Source: Candidatus Neoflavobacterium equi
GTDB lineage: Bacteria; Bacteroidota; Bacteroidia; Flavobacteriales; Flavobacteriaceae
Direction: 5' to 3'
Length of the DNA: 10,216 nt
NCBI GenBank assembly: GCA_018065745.1
Contig: JAGHSS010000372.1
Span: 1-10,216 of the forward strand
Shown here: positions 1-6,358 of the stretch, piece after piece
Numbering within the stretch: the stretch's first letter is position 1
How the letters are laid out: each line of letters begins with the position of its first letter
Notes under the pieces: generated by a model
Database searches by the model: none
What the model was told of the DNA's origin: nothing
The model's input: only the letters and a program-made list of their open reading frames with translations
Position numbers and translations under genes: made by a program

Positions 1-371
1 CTTATTGATTGGATCTCTTCTTGCCCACTGGAATTTGCATACTCAAATGGTTTTTCTTTTTGGGGTGTATGGCTGCGGGTCACACGCCCTTCAGTAAACG
101 AAGAAAAATTTTTATTGCTGTCAACTCCATAGGCAATATATCCCTCAGGCAGTACAAAACTAATTTCATTTGAGCTTTCCACTATGGAGGTACCTTTGGG
201 AAATGAAAAAGAAAAATAATCTAAATTTTCATCCAAAGTTCTTGTAGATGCACCAGATGCATTAACCAATTGTGCTCCAATATTGTTTTCTAAATCTAGT
301 GGATCACTTGAACAAGAAAACAACACGATGAGTAGAAACGAAAAAAAGCATTGAATCTTTCTGGTTTTCAT
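1..371 (-). CDS. Lipoprotein of unknown function, N-terminal part only
   Basis: An open frame starts at the ATG at 369-371 and runs without a stop off the left edge, giving 123 complete codons. Residues 1-16 are a signal peptide: basic MKTRK, then a hydrophobic core. It is followed by a lipobox LFSC with the lipidated cysteine at residue 20. The residues after it (SSDPLDLENN) are acidic, like the export signals that send some Bacteroidota lipoproteins to the cell surface, so outer-membrane or surface location is inferred. The rest (about residues 30-123) is polar with beta-like alternation, and I recognise no domain. The start is fixed by the signal peptide. No Shine-Dalgarno is visible. The gene appears to be transcribed on its own, because the unit upstream of it ends at a terminator at 526-559. 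Function is unknown and the C-terminus is not in the window. Confidence 0.8.
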   Translation of the reverse strand, partial: MKTRKIQCFFSFLLIVLFSCSSDPLDLENNIGAQLVNASGASTRTLDENLDYFSFSFPKGTSIVESSNEISFVLPEGYIAYGVDSNKNFSSFTEGRVTRSHTPQKEKPFEYANSSGQEEIQSI

Positions 372-383
372 ACGTGTAGGTTT

Positions 384-391
384 TAAAGTTA
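384..391 (-). promoter_or_regulatory. Possible -7 box of the lipoprotein gene
   Basis: On the minus strand this reads TAACTTTA, one base off the Bacteroidota consensus TAnnTTTG, and lies 12 bases before the ATG. No TTG is seen at the expected -33 distance. It is a weak candidate, listed because its placement matches the better boxes elsewhere in the window. Confidence 0.25.
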
Positions 392-464
392 ATCCTCTAA
401 CATACAGTTATTTAAACTATCTTCATATTGGTTTTCAGCTAATTTAATTATTAATGGTCTTGAG

Positions 465-504
465 GTCGCTTTCCACATCTTTCATAATAAATGAAAATAG
501 CGAC
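465..504. other. Interrupted inverted repeat / stem-loop upstream of the lipoprotein gene
   Basis: Outer arms GTCGCT (465-470) and AGCGAC (499-504) enclose inner arms TTTCAT (480-485) and ATGAAA (491-496) with a 5-base loop. The two 6-bp stems are separated by an asymmetric internal loop (9 bases on one side, 2 on the other). It lies in the 154-base stretch between the terminator at 526-559 and the lipoprotein start, so it could be an operator or a structure in a long leader. There is no U-tract, so it does not look like a terminator. The rest of 372-525 is AT-rich with nothing else recognisable. Confidence 0.35.
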
Positions 505-525
505 GTTCCATAAACTATCTAAATG

Positions 526-559
526 AAAAAACCTCCAACAGTAGGCTACTTGTTGGAGG
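526..559 (-). terminator. Rho-independent terminator after the SBF transporter gene
   Basis: Arms CCTCCAACA (532-540) and TGTTGGAGG (551-559) form a perfect 9-bp stem. The GTA/TAC bases inside can extend it with a bulge. Read on the minus strand the stem is followed by six T (complement of the A-run 526-531). It lies about 53 bases past the stop codon at 613-615 and so ends that minus-strand transcript. Confidence 0.85.
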
Positions 560-612
560 CTGTATCTATTTAACATCATATATAAAGAATAAAAAAAGTT
601 TTTCACCAGAGG

Positions 613-1566
613 CTACTTTTTCTGAGCAATGAAACTAATAATCAAAATCTGCAGGGCGTGGTACATCATGATGGGCAGGAGAATCAATCCCAAATAGGGA
701 CTTTTGGCAAAGAGGACGGCAGAAAATACCGTTCCGTGAACCAGTGATTTCTTGGACCCGCAAAAGGTAGCTGTAATTTGATCTGCTTCAGAAAATCCCA
801 ATGCCTTGGCGGTTTTTTGAATGAGTTGGTAAGCGATGAAAAACACGAGTAAAACCACGACCAACAATCCGCCTAAAAGCGGCCATGAAATGGATTCAAA
901 CAGTCCATCAGTAAAGGCAGTAGCAAAACTCTTGTAAATGATCATTAAAATGATGGATTTGTCAAAGTAATTCAATGCGGTAGCATAGCGCATGGCCCAA
1001 GCTCCCAAAAACTTTTGTAACAACAGTCCCAAACCAACGGGCAAGAGTATTTGCAACAACAAATCTGTATACACTGAAGTGAGGTCAAAAGCGGCAGCGT
1101 TGGCGTCTACAAAAAGCCCCATCCAAAGTGGCGTGATTGCAATCCCAATGATTCCTGAGATGCTGGCATTAAAAATAGCGGCCGCAACATTCCCCTTGGC
1201 GAGTGAAACCATCACGACAGAGGAGGAAACTGTGGACGGCAATGCCGCCATGAAAAACAATCCCAACCACAGTTGTTGGTAAAGGGCTGCAGCGGGTGCA
1301 AAGGGTTTTAACAAGAGAACGAGGAGCGGAAACAACACAAAGGTGGATGCCTGTACTAAAACGTGCAATTTCCAATTGGAAAGTCCCGCGCGCAATTTGT
1401 CAGGACTCAGTTTAAGACCGTAGAAAAAGAAGATCAAAGCAATGCCCCAATGGCTGATGCTGTCCATGGAAATGGGGGAATTGGGTGTTCCAAAAAACGG
1501 AACGAAATATGCGAGTACCACCGTTGCTAGGATGCTGAGTACAAAGCCGTCGATTTTAATTTTCAT
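613..1566 (-). CDS. SBF-like (YfeH-type) bile acid:sodium symporter family transporter
   Basis: A 317-residue integral membrane protein of the SBF/BASS superfamily (SBF_like group, the family of E. coli YfeH). Visible features are about ten hydrophobic segments starting at residues 7-25, the early motif FFYGLKLSPDKL (47-58), the core LPSTVSSSVVMVSLAKGN (109-126) followed by a second conserved segment FNASISGIIGIAITP (132-146), and FCGSKKSLVHGTVF (268-281), which is typical of the YfeH branch. Length is close to the family's usual 310-330. Members are predicted sodium-coupled importers of organic anions; the substrate here cannot be read from sequence. The ATG at 1564-1566 opens directly into the first membrane helix. 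The gene lies downstream of the GlcD-type oxidase with a 125-base spacer occupied by a structured repeat, and a terminator follows it. It may be the last gene of that unit. Confidence 0.85.
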   Translation of the reverse strand: MKIKIDGFVLSILATVVLAYFVPFFGTPNSPISMDSISHWGIALIFFFYGLKLSPDKLRAGLSNWKLHVLVQASTFVLFPLLVLLLKPFAPAAALYQQLWLGLFFMAALPSTVSSSVVMVSLAKGNVAAAIFNASISGIIGIAITPLWMGLFVDANAAAFDLTSVYTDLLLQILLPVGLGLLLQKFLGAWAMRYATALNYFDKSIILMIIYKSFATAFTDGLFESISWPLLGGLLVVVLLVFFIAYQLIQKTAKALGFSEADQITATFCGSKKSLVHGTVFSAVLFAKSPYLGLILLPIMMYHALQILIISFIAQKK

Positions 1567-1583
1567 GGTCTGTTCATTTTGTG

Positions 1584-1688
1584 CGTGTCCGCGTTAGCGA
1601 TTGAAGCGGCATCCTTTTGCTGGCTTCAGCCAGGAAAAGATATAGCGGAAAGCGCGACCTCCCCTTTTTTTGGGGAGGTAACGCCCTT
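1584..1688 (+). repeat. REP-like intergenic element with two hairpins
   Basis: The spacer holds a compact structured element. Hairpin A (1611-1641) has a 5-bp stem CTGGC/GCCAG around a TTCA loop, then a G-G mismatch, five more pairs CTTTT/AAAAG, a bulge and two pairs. It is enclosed by an outer stem pairing GTC and GCG (1587-1593) with CGC and GAC (1653-1658) through bulges. Hairpin B is ACCTCCCC (1657-1664), seven T, GGGGAGGT (1672-1679), followed by AACGCCC. From memory, intergenic elements with the same fixed blocks (GCGTTAGCGATTGAAGCGGC, AAAAGATATAGCGGAAAGCGCGACC split by a variable hairpin) recur in many Flavobacteriaceae genomes; I could not search. Hairpin B lacks a U-tract on either side, so it is not a normal terminator. 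Element edges are approximate. Confidence 0.7.
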
Positions 1689-1691
1689 ATA

Positions 1692-3125
1692 TTACTTTTG
1701 GATATCAGTGATGTAATCTGGAAATATCTTACCGGGATTCATTATATTTTTTGGATCAAAAAGTTGCTTGATCCCCCACATCAAACGGAGTTGTAGATCT
1801 GAAAAGGCTATGGGCATATAATTCTTTTGGACCAGGCCGATGCCGTGCTCTCCTGACAGGGTGCCCTTGAGAGAAACGGTGAGCTCAAAAAGCTCCTTGA
1901 TGCCCAGCGGGACTTGGGTTTGCCAAGCTTCCTCTGTCATGTTGCCCTTGATGATGTTGATGTGCAAATTCCCGTCTCCGGCGTGGCCATAACACACACT
2001 TTGGAAGCCGTACTTGGATCCGATGGCTTTCACACCAGCCAATAATTTTGGCAATTCATAGCGGGGCACAACGGTGTCTTCTTCCTTGTAAACGGAATTG
2101 GCTTTGACTGCTTCTGCCACGGCTCTGCGCATTTTCCAAAGGGCGTTTTTCTGATCCTCAGTGTCGGCAAAAAGGATTTCATCCAATTCAAAGGCCTCCA
2201 GTACTTCAGCAATTTTTTCAGCTTCAGCAAAAAGGACATCCTGGTGGGTGCCGTCCACCTCAATCAGCAAATGTGCCTGGATCTTTTCTTGAACGGGCAC
2301 CTGTACTTCCGGCATGAATTTAAGGGTCCAATCAATGGCGTCGCGCTCCATAAACTCCAATGCGCTGGGCACAATTCCGGCTCTAAAAATGGCTGAAACG
2401 GCCTCACATGCCTGAGATGCACGGTAAAAAGGAACCAGCATCAGGATATTGTGGGGATTGACGGGAACGACTTTGAGCACAATGGTGGTGATGATTCCCA
2501 ACGTGCCCTCACTGCCCACCATCAGCTGGGTGAGGTTGTAACCTGTGGCATTTTTCAAGGTGTTGGCGCCGGTCCAAATAATGGATCCGTCAGGCAAAAC
2601 AACCTCTAAATTGAGGACGTAATCACTGGTAACGCCGTACTTAACTGCACGGGCACCTCCTGAATTTTCTGCCACATTCCCACCAATGAAACAGCTTCCT
2701 TGACTGCTGGGATCCACGGGATATGAAAGGTTGTGGGTGGCCAAGGTATCCCTCAAAACTTGGGTGATCACACCTGGCTGCGTCGTGACTTGAAGGTTCT
2801 TTTCATCAATGTTCAAAATCTGGTTGAAGCGTTCCATCGCGATGGCAATACCGCCGTGAATGGATAGCGCTCCCCCACTCAATCCCGTGCGGCCGCCAAT
2901 GGTGACCACGGGCAGGTCAAAATTATGTGCAATTTTTACGCAGGCTGCAACCTGTGCTGTATTTGCTGGTTTGACCAAAACTTGAGGCGGATATTGCAGG
3001 TTTTCAGTCTCGTCGTGTCCATAGTCCTGAAGGGTGGCTGTATCTGTAAACAAAAACGATTGACCTACTGCCTCTTGGAGTAGATCAATCGCTTGTTGGG
3101 GTATTTCTTTAAAAGTAGCATGCAT
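1692..3125 (-). CDS. glcD: GlcD-type FAD-linked oxidase (glycolate oxidase / D-lactate dehydrogenase family)
   Basis: A flavoprotein of the VAO/PCMH family that oxidises a 2-hydroxyacid (glycolate, D-lactate or similar) and passes electrons to the respiratory chain. Numbering from the ATG at 3123-3125 (477 residues), the FAD_binding_4 domain includes GGRTGLSGG (77-85), PVDPSSQGSCFIGGN with AENSGG (136-157) and GSEGTLGI (204-211). The C-terminal FAD-oxidase domain carries YGHAGDGNLHINI (379-391), SGEHGIG (424-430) and FDPKNIMNPGKIF (456-468). Length fits single-chain GlcD/Dld proteins. A frame extension to a TTG at 3149 adds only eight residues and overlaps a hairpin, so I prefer the ATG. It follows the peroxiredoxin gene by 29 bases. 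No GlcE or GlcF partner is in the window, so substrate and electron acceptor stay open; the symbol denotes the family. Confidence 0.88.
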   Translation of the reverse strand: MHATFKEIPQQAIDLLQEAVGQSFLFTDTATLQDYGHDETENLQYPPQVLVKPANTAQVAACVKIAHNFDLPVVTIGGRTGLSGGALSIHGGIAIAMERFNQILNIDEKNLQVTTQPGVITQVLRDTLATHNLSYPVDPSSQGSCFIGGNVAENSGGARAVKYGVTSDYVLNLEVVLPDGSIIWTGANTLKNATGYNLTQLMVGSEGTLGIITTIVLKVVPVNPHNILMLVPFYRASQACEAVSAIFRAGIVPSALEFMERDAIDWTLKFMPEVQVPVQEKIQAHLLIEVDGTHQDVLFAEAEKIAEVLEAFELDEILFADTEDQKNALWKMRRAVAEAVKANSVYKEEDTVVPRYELPKLLAGVKAIGSKYGFQSVCYGHAGDGNLHINIIKGNMTEEAWQTQVPLGIKELFELTVSLKGTLSGEHGIGLVQKNYMPIAFSDLQLRLMWGIKQLFDPKNIMNPGKIFPDYITDIQK

Positions 3126-3154
3126 GAGAATAACATTTGGTATTCTCAAATTTA
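3126..3154 (-). promoter_or_regulatory. -7-like box plus inverted repeat directly before the glcD-type start
   Basis: Between the peroxiredoxin stop and the oxidase ATG, the minus strand reads TAAATTTG (3154-3147), a full match to TAnnTTTG. It shares one base with a perfect 7-bp inverted repeat: GAGAATA (3147-3141), an 8-base spacer, TATTCTC (3132-3126). The right arm touches the ATG. A -33 TTG at normal spacing is not visible. It could be an internal promoter, an operator, or an RNA hairpin limiting translation of read-through mRNA. Confidence 0.35.
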
Positions 3155-3793
3155 CTATTTATTTGGTTGAGGTGTATATCTCAAATACGGTTTTATTTCA
3201 CGGTGTCCTTTAGGGAATTTTGCATCGATTTCTGCCGTTGGAATAGCAGGCGCTACAATCACATCTTGACCGTCTGTCCAGTTTACTGGTGTTGCAACTG
3301 GAAACTGACTTACCAATTGTAAAGAGTCAATCACACGTAAAATCTCATCAAAATTTCTTCCTGTAGAAGCTGGATACGTCAAAGTCAATTTGATTTTCTT
3401 GTCTGGTCCAACCACAAATACAGAACGCACAGTGAATTTGTCATTGGCATTTGGGTGAATCATGTCATATAAATCTGCCACAACGTGGTTTGGATCTGCA
3501 ATGATTGGAAATTTCACAGCCACATTTTGAGTTTCTTCAATGTCTTTGATCCACGCTTTGTGAGAGTCATTATCATCTACACTCAAAGCGATTACTTTTA
3601 CATTGCGAGCGTCAAATTGCGCTTGGTAGTTTGCTACCATTCCCAATTCAGTAGTACATACCGGAGTAAAATCTGCTGGATGAGAAAATAAAATTCCCCA
3701 AGAATCTCCTAACCACTCGTGGAAATTGATGGTTCCCAATGTTGTATCTGTGTCAAAATTTGGTGCTATATCTCCTAGTCTAAGTGTTGCCAT
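3155..3793 (-). CDS. 1-Cys peroxiredoxin (Prx6 family)
   Basis: A 212-residue cytosolic thiol peroxidase that reduces hydrogen peroxide and organic hydroperoxides. The active-site segment HPADFTPVCTTE (38-49) holds the peroxidatic Cys46, with Pro39 and Thr43 placed as in the PxxxT/SxxC motif and a conserved Arg123 (TVRSVFVV) completing the site. No other cysteine exists in the protein, so there is no resolving cysteine and it must rely on an external reductant, as in Prx6-type enzymes. The long C-terminal arm (GHREIKPYLRYTPQP, 196-210) is also typical of this branch, and the length agrees (about 210-225). The start MATLRLGDIAPNF is the usual one. Third positions look more AT-rich than in the genes on either side. 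A promoter-like box lies 24 bases upstream. The oxidase gene follows after 29 bases; joint transcription is plausible because no terminator lies between them. Confidence 0.93.
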   Translation of the reverse strand: MATLRLGDIAPNFDTDTTLGTINFHEWLGDSWGILFSHPADFTPVCTTELGMVANYQAQFDARNVKVIALSVDDNDSHKAWIKDIEETQNVAVKFPIIADPNHVVADLYDMIHPNANDKFTVRSVFVVGPDKKIKLTLTYPASTGRNFDEILRVIDSLQLVSQFPVATPVNWTDGQDVIVAPAIPTAEIDAKFPKGHREIKPYLRYTPQPNK

Positions 3794-3817
3794 AAGAACT
3801 GTTTTTAAAGTTTAACA

Positions 3818-3825
3818 CAAAGTTA
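3818..3825 (-). promoter_or_regulatory. -7 box of the peroxiredoxin gene
   Basis: The minus strand reads TAACTTTG, a full TAnnTTTG match, 24 bases before the ATG at 3793. The box lies within an inverted repeat TTTAAC (3811-3816) / GTTAAA (3822-3827). A TTG is absent at -33; TTT occurs near the expected place. The predicted transcript start is around 3811-3813. Confidence 0.5.
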
Positions 3826-3831
3826 AATAAA

Positions 3832-3851
3832 AGAAACTTATGGAGAAACTT
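3832..3851 (-). repeat. Direct repeat just upstream of the peroxiredoxin -7 box
   Basis: On the minus strand the octamer AAGTTTCT occurs twice (3851-3844 and 3839-3832), 12 bases apart centre to centre, ending seven bases before the -7 box. The spacing is near one helical turn, as expected for a regulator binding in tandem on one face of the DNA. It may instead be chance in AT-rich sequence. Confidence 0.35.
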
Positions 3852-3868
3852 TTTAAATACATTAACTC

Positions 3869-5071
3869 TTATTTATCATTTTTGACGTTGGGTAAAAAAT
3901 AGGTAATTATCCCAATCAGCGGTAAAAACGCCGTGATAGCATACACACTTTCAATGGAATACAAATCTGCAAAGTACCCTAGGACCGCAGAACCGAGTCC
4001 GCCCATTCCAAAAGAGAAGCCAAAGAACAAACCGGACAAGGTTCCCACTTTATTGGGCATCAATTCTTGAGCAAAAACCAAGATGGCAGAAAAGGCAGAG
4101 GACAAAATCAACCCGATGATGATGGACAAAACAAACGTCCACTGAAGGGAGGCATAAGGCAAGAGCAAGGCAAATGGAGCGGTTCCAAGAATGGAAATCC
4201 AGATGACGTACTTTCTGCCAATCTTATCGCCTATTGGTCCACCGATCAAAGTACCCAAGGCCACAGCTCCTAAAAACATAAAGAGGTAATACTGGGCTTG
4301 AACGGCGGTAAGCGCAAATTTGTGCATCAGGAAAAAGGCGTAGTAATTGGTCATCGAGGCCAGGTAAAAAGCCTTTGAAAAGATCAAGACCAACAGAATT
4401 GCGATGGACCTTTTGACCAATTGTGGAGACAAAATCGCCTGTTTAACAGCGGCAGCCTTTTTGATGGATTGCTCCAATTGCTTTTTATACCAACGTCCCA
4501 CCAGAGTTAAAACAACAAAGCCCACCACGGCAACGACCAAAAATTTAAGCACGTGGATTTGGGTGTGCGGCATGATGTAAAGCGCGACGAGTAAGGGACC
4601 TACAGCAGTTCCAAAATTACCGCCCAACTGGAAGATGGACTGGGCAAGACCACGGCGACCACCAGAGGCTAAAAAGGCTACTCTACTCGCTTCTGGATGG
4701 AATATGGATGAACCGATACCGATGATGGCACAGGAACACAGGATCAAGACATAAGAACTGGCAAAAGCCAAGGACAACACCCCAAGAAAAGTACATATCA
4801 TGGCAAAGGCCAAGGAATATGGCTTTGGGAATTTGTCTGTATAGGATCCTACAAAGGGCTGCAACAAGGAGGCCGTGACCTGATATGAAAAAGTGATAAA
4901 CCCAATTTGTGTAAAACTCAAATGGTAGTTTTCCTTGAGCATCGGGTAAAGGGACGGGATGATGGCCTGCATCATGTCGTTCATAAAGTGAGCCGAGGCA
5001 ATTGCAAAGAGAATGGCAAACACCGTTTGCTGTCCTGCGGCCTTGGGAATGGAATTTGTAATCTGTGACAT
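3869..5071 (-). CDS. MFS exporter of the fosmidomycin resistance (Fsr) family
   Basis: A 400-residue major facilitator protein with 12 predicted membrane helices, close to the 406 residues of E. coli Fsr. The segments FMNDMMQAIIPSLYP (29-43), GIGSSIFHPEASRVA (118-132) and SIFQLGGNFGTAVGP (145-159) are the signature stretches of the Fsr branch. Motif-A-like loops occur after helix 2 (GSYTDKFPKP, 75-84) and after helix 8 (GGPIGDKIGRK, 277-287). Members are proton-driven drug exporters, but the natural substrate is not predictable. The start is the ATG at 5069-5071 (MSQITNSIPK). The frame stays open back to 5830, but that extension lies antisense to the GTPase gene and its translation is rich in Arg, His and Phe and unlike any protein, so I reject it. 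The gene is transcribed divergently from the meaB-type gene. No clear terminator separates it from the peroxiredoxin unit 75 bases downstream. Confidence 0.88.
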   Translation of the reverse strand: MSQITNSIPKAAGQQTVFAILFAIASAHFMNDMMQAIIPSLYPMLKENYHLSFTQIGFITFSYQVTASLLQPFVGSYTDKFPKPYSLAFAMICTFLGVLSLAFASSYVLILCSCAIIGIGSSIFHPEASRVAFLASGGRRGLAQSIFQLGGNFGTAVGPLLVALYIMPHTQIHVLKFLVVAVVGFVVLTLVGRWYKKQLEQSIKKAAAVKQAILSPQLVKRSIAILLVLIFSKAFYLASMTNYYAFFLMHKFALTAVQAQYYLFMFLGAVALGTLIGGPIGDKIGRKYVIWISILGTAPFALLLPYASLQWTFVLSIIIGLILSSAFSAILVFAQELMPNKVGTLSGLFFGFSFGMGGLGSAVLGYFADLYSIESVYAITAFLPLIGIITYFLPNVKNDK

Positions 5072-5156
5072 TTTATATTTTGCGAATAAAAATTGTTGAT
5101 GACTGTGCCTGAATCGGCAATAATATTTTTTGGTAAATGTATTAAATTGAACATTA

Positions 5157-5174
5157 GGGAGATGCATGCATCCC
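5157..5174. promoter_or_regulatory. Perfect 12-bp palindrome between divergent genes, candidate operator
   Basis: GATGCATGCATC (5161-5172) is identical to its reverse complement. Two further pairs (GG 5158-5159 with CC 5173-5174) are possible past a single A. It sits 86 bases before the MFS start and 33 bases before the candidate -7 box of the plus-strand GTPase gene, a reasonable place for a dimeric regulator. No regulator gene is adjacent. Confidence 0.4.
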
Positions 5175-5206
5175 AGAATAAATGAGGTATGGGGAAGCAA
5201 AGCAAA

Positions 5207-5214
5207 TAAATTTG
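5207..5214 (+). promoter_or_regulatory. Candidate -7 box of the meaB-type gene
   Basis: TAAATTTG matches TAnnTTTG fully and lies 31 bases before the ATG at 5246. No TTG is found at the -33 distance, so the call rests on one element and its position. Confidence 0.4.
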
Positions 5215-5245
5215 TATTTTTACATACCATCAAAAATACAACCCT

Positions 5246-6331
5246 ATGGACACGCCAACGGCTTTGAATGAAATGGACGGTATTCAACCGCCAGCCATCA
5301 CAAGTAACGCAGCAATTGCTCACATCAAAAAACAGCGCAGAAAAGAAATTCCAGCGGCAGATTTGATTGCGGCCATTTGCGGCGGAGACAAAACGGCGCT
5401 GAGCCGTGGGATCACGTTGATTGAGAGTACCAACCCAGAACATCTTGCCAAAGCCAATGAGGTGATTGCTGGATGTTTGCCGTTTGCAAACAAGTCTGTC
5501 CGCATTGGCATTACTGGAGTGCCTGGGGTTGGGAAGAGTACGTTTATAGAATCTTTTGGAAAACTTTTGACCAGTCAAGGAAAAAAAGTGGCGGTGTTGG
5601 CGGTGGATCCCAGCAGTTCCATCTCCCACGGAAGTATTCTTGGAGACAAAACCCGCATGGAAGAATTGGTGCGCGATGAAAACGCGTTTATCAGACCGTC
5701 TGCTTCTGGCAACAGTTTGGGTGGTGTGGCGCGAAAAACCAGAGAGAGCATCATTCTGTGTGAAGCCTGTGGCTTTGATACCATCATCATTGAAACGGTG
5801 GGTGTGGGTCAGAGTGAAACCGCAGTGCACGGCATGGTGGATTTTTTCCTATTGTTGAATCTGGCTGGAGCTGGAGATGAACTTCAAGGCATCAAGCGCG
5901 GCATCATGGAGATGGCAGATGCAGTGATCATCAACAAGGCAGACGGAGACAATGTGAACAGAGCACGCATCGCAAAAACGGAGATCAACAGGGCTTTACA
6001 CCTGTTTCCACCCAAGAATTCCGGATGGCAACCAAAAGTAATTACATGTAGTGCATTAAATAATGACAATATAAATGAGGTTTGGACGTTAATTCAAGAC
6101 TATACGGCATGGACTCAAACCAATTCTTATTTTGAAAACAACAGGAATCAGCAGAGTCAATACTGGATGATGGACAGTATACAGGAACAGTTGCACGTTC
6201 ACTTTTACAACCATCCCCAAATAAAAGATGCCTTGAATTTACAGAGTAAACAGGTGCTTAACAATCAAAAATCGCCCTTTTTGGCTGCTCAGGAACTGTT
6301 TGAAATGTATCTTCAATCTTTAGTGAAATAA
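5246..6331 (+). CDS. meaB: MeaB/ArgK-type G3E GTPase, methylmalonyl-CoA mutase chaperone
   Basis: A 361-residue P-loop GTPase of the MeaB/ArgK/MMAA family (SIMIBI class). In known cases it gates delivery of adenosylcobalamin to methylmalonyl-CoA mutase and protects or reactivates that enzyme. Visible motifs: Walker A GVPGVGKST (91-99); DPSSSISHGSILGDKTRM (121-138); switch segment ETVGVGQSE (183-191); NLAGAGDELQGIKRGIMEMAD (205-225); base-recognition NKAD (230-233); and a G5-like SA at 269-270. The C-terminal part from about 300 corresponds to the dimerisation arm and is a little longer than usual. The older name ArgK (arginine/ornithine transport kinase) should not be used for function. No mutase subunit gene is in the window, so the partner must be elsewhere. 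The ATG at 5246 has no Shine-Dalgarno. The next gene starts 27 bases after the stop, with no terminator between. Confidence 0.92.
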   Translation: MDTPTALNEMDGIQPPAITSNAAIAHIKKQRRKEIPAADLIAAICGGDKTALSRGITLIESTNPEHLAKANEVIAGCLPFANKSVRIGITGVPGVGKSTFIESFGKLLTSQGKKVAVLAVDPSSSISHGSILGDKTRMEELVRDENAFIRPSASGNSLGGVARKTRESIILCEACGFDTIIIETVGVGQSETAVHGMVDFFLLLNLAGAGDELQGIKRGIMEMADAVIINKADGDNVNRARIAKTEINRALHLFPPKNSGWQPKVITCSALNNDNINEVWTLIQDYTAWTQTNSYFENNRNQQSQYWMMDSIQEQLHVHFYNHPQIKDALNLQSKQVLNNQKSPFLAAQELFEMYLQSLVK

Positions 6332-6358
6332 TGTTTAAAAGCCTAATTCTAACTTATT

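Noticed and set aside
1657..1679. Hairpin ACCTCCCC/GGGGAGGT as a terminator of the oxidase gene
   Set aside because: There is no T-run after the stem on the minus strand (GTCGCG follows), and the hairpin belongs to the larger repeat element.
3126..3149. TTG start adding eight residues (MRIPNVIL) to the GlcD-type oxidase
   Set aside because: The ATG at 3123-3125 is closer to the family N-terminus. The TTG overlaps the -7-like box and the inverted repeat, so the extra codons are more likely non-coding.
5072..5830. Open frame extending the MFS exporter N-terminus by about 253 residues
   Set aside because: It runs antisense through the GTPase gene and the divergent promoter region. The translation is rich in Arg, His and Phe with no family resemblance, while the protein from 5071 already has the full MFS length.
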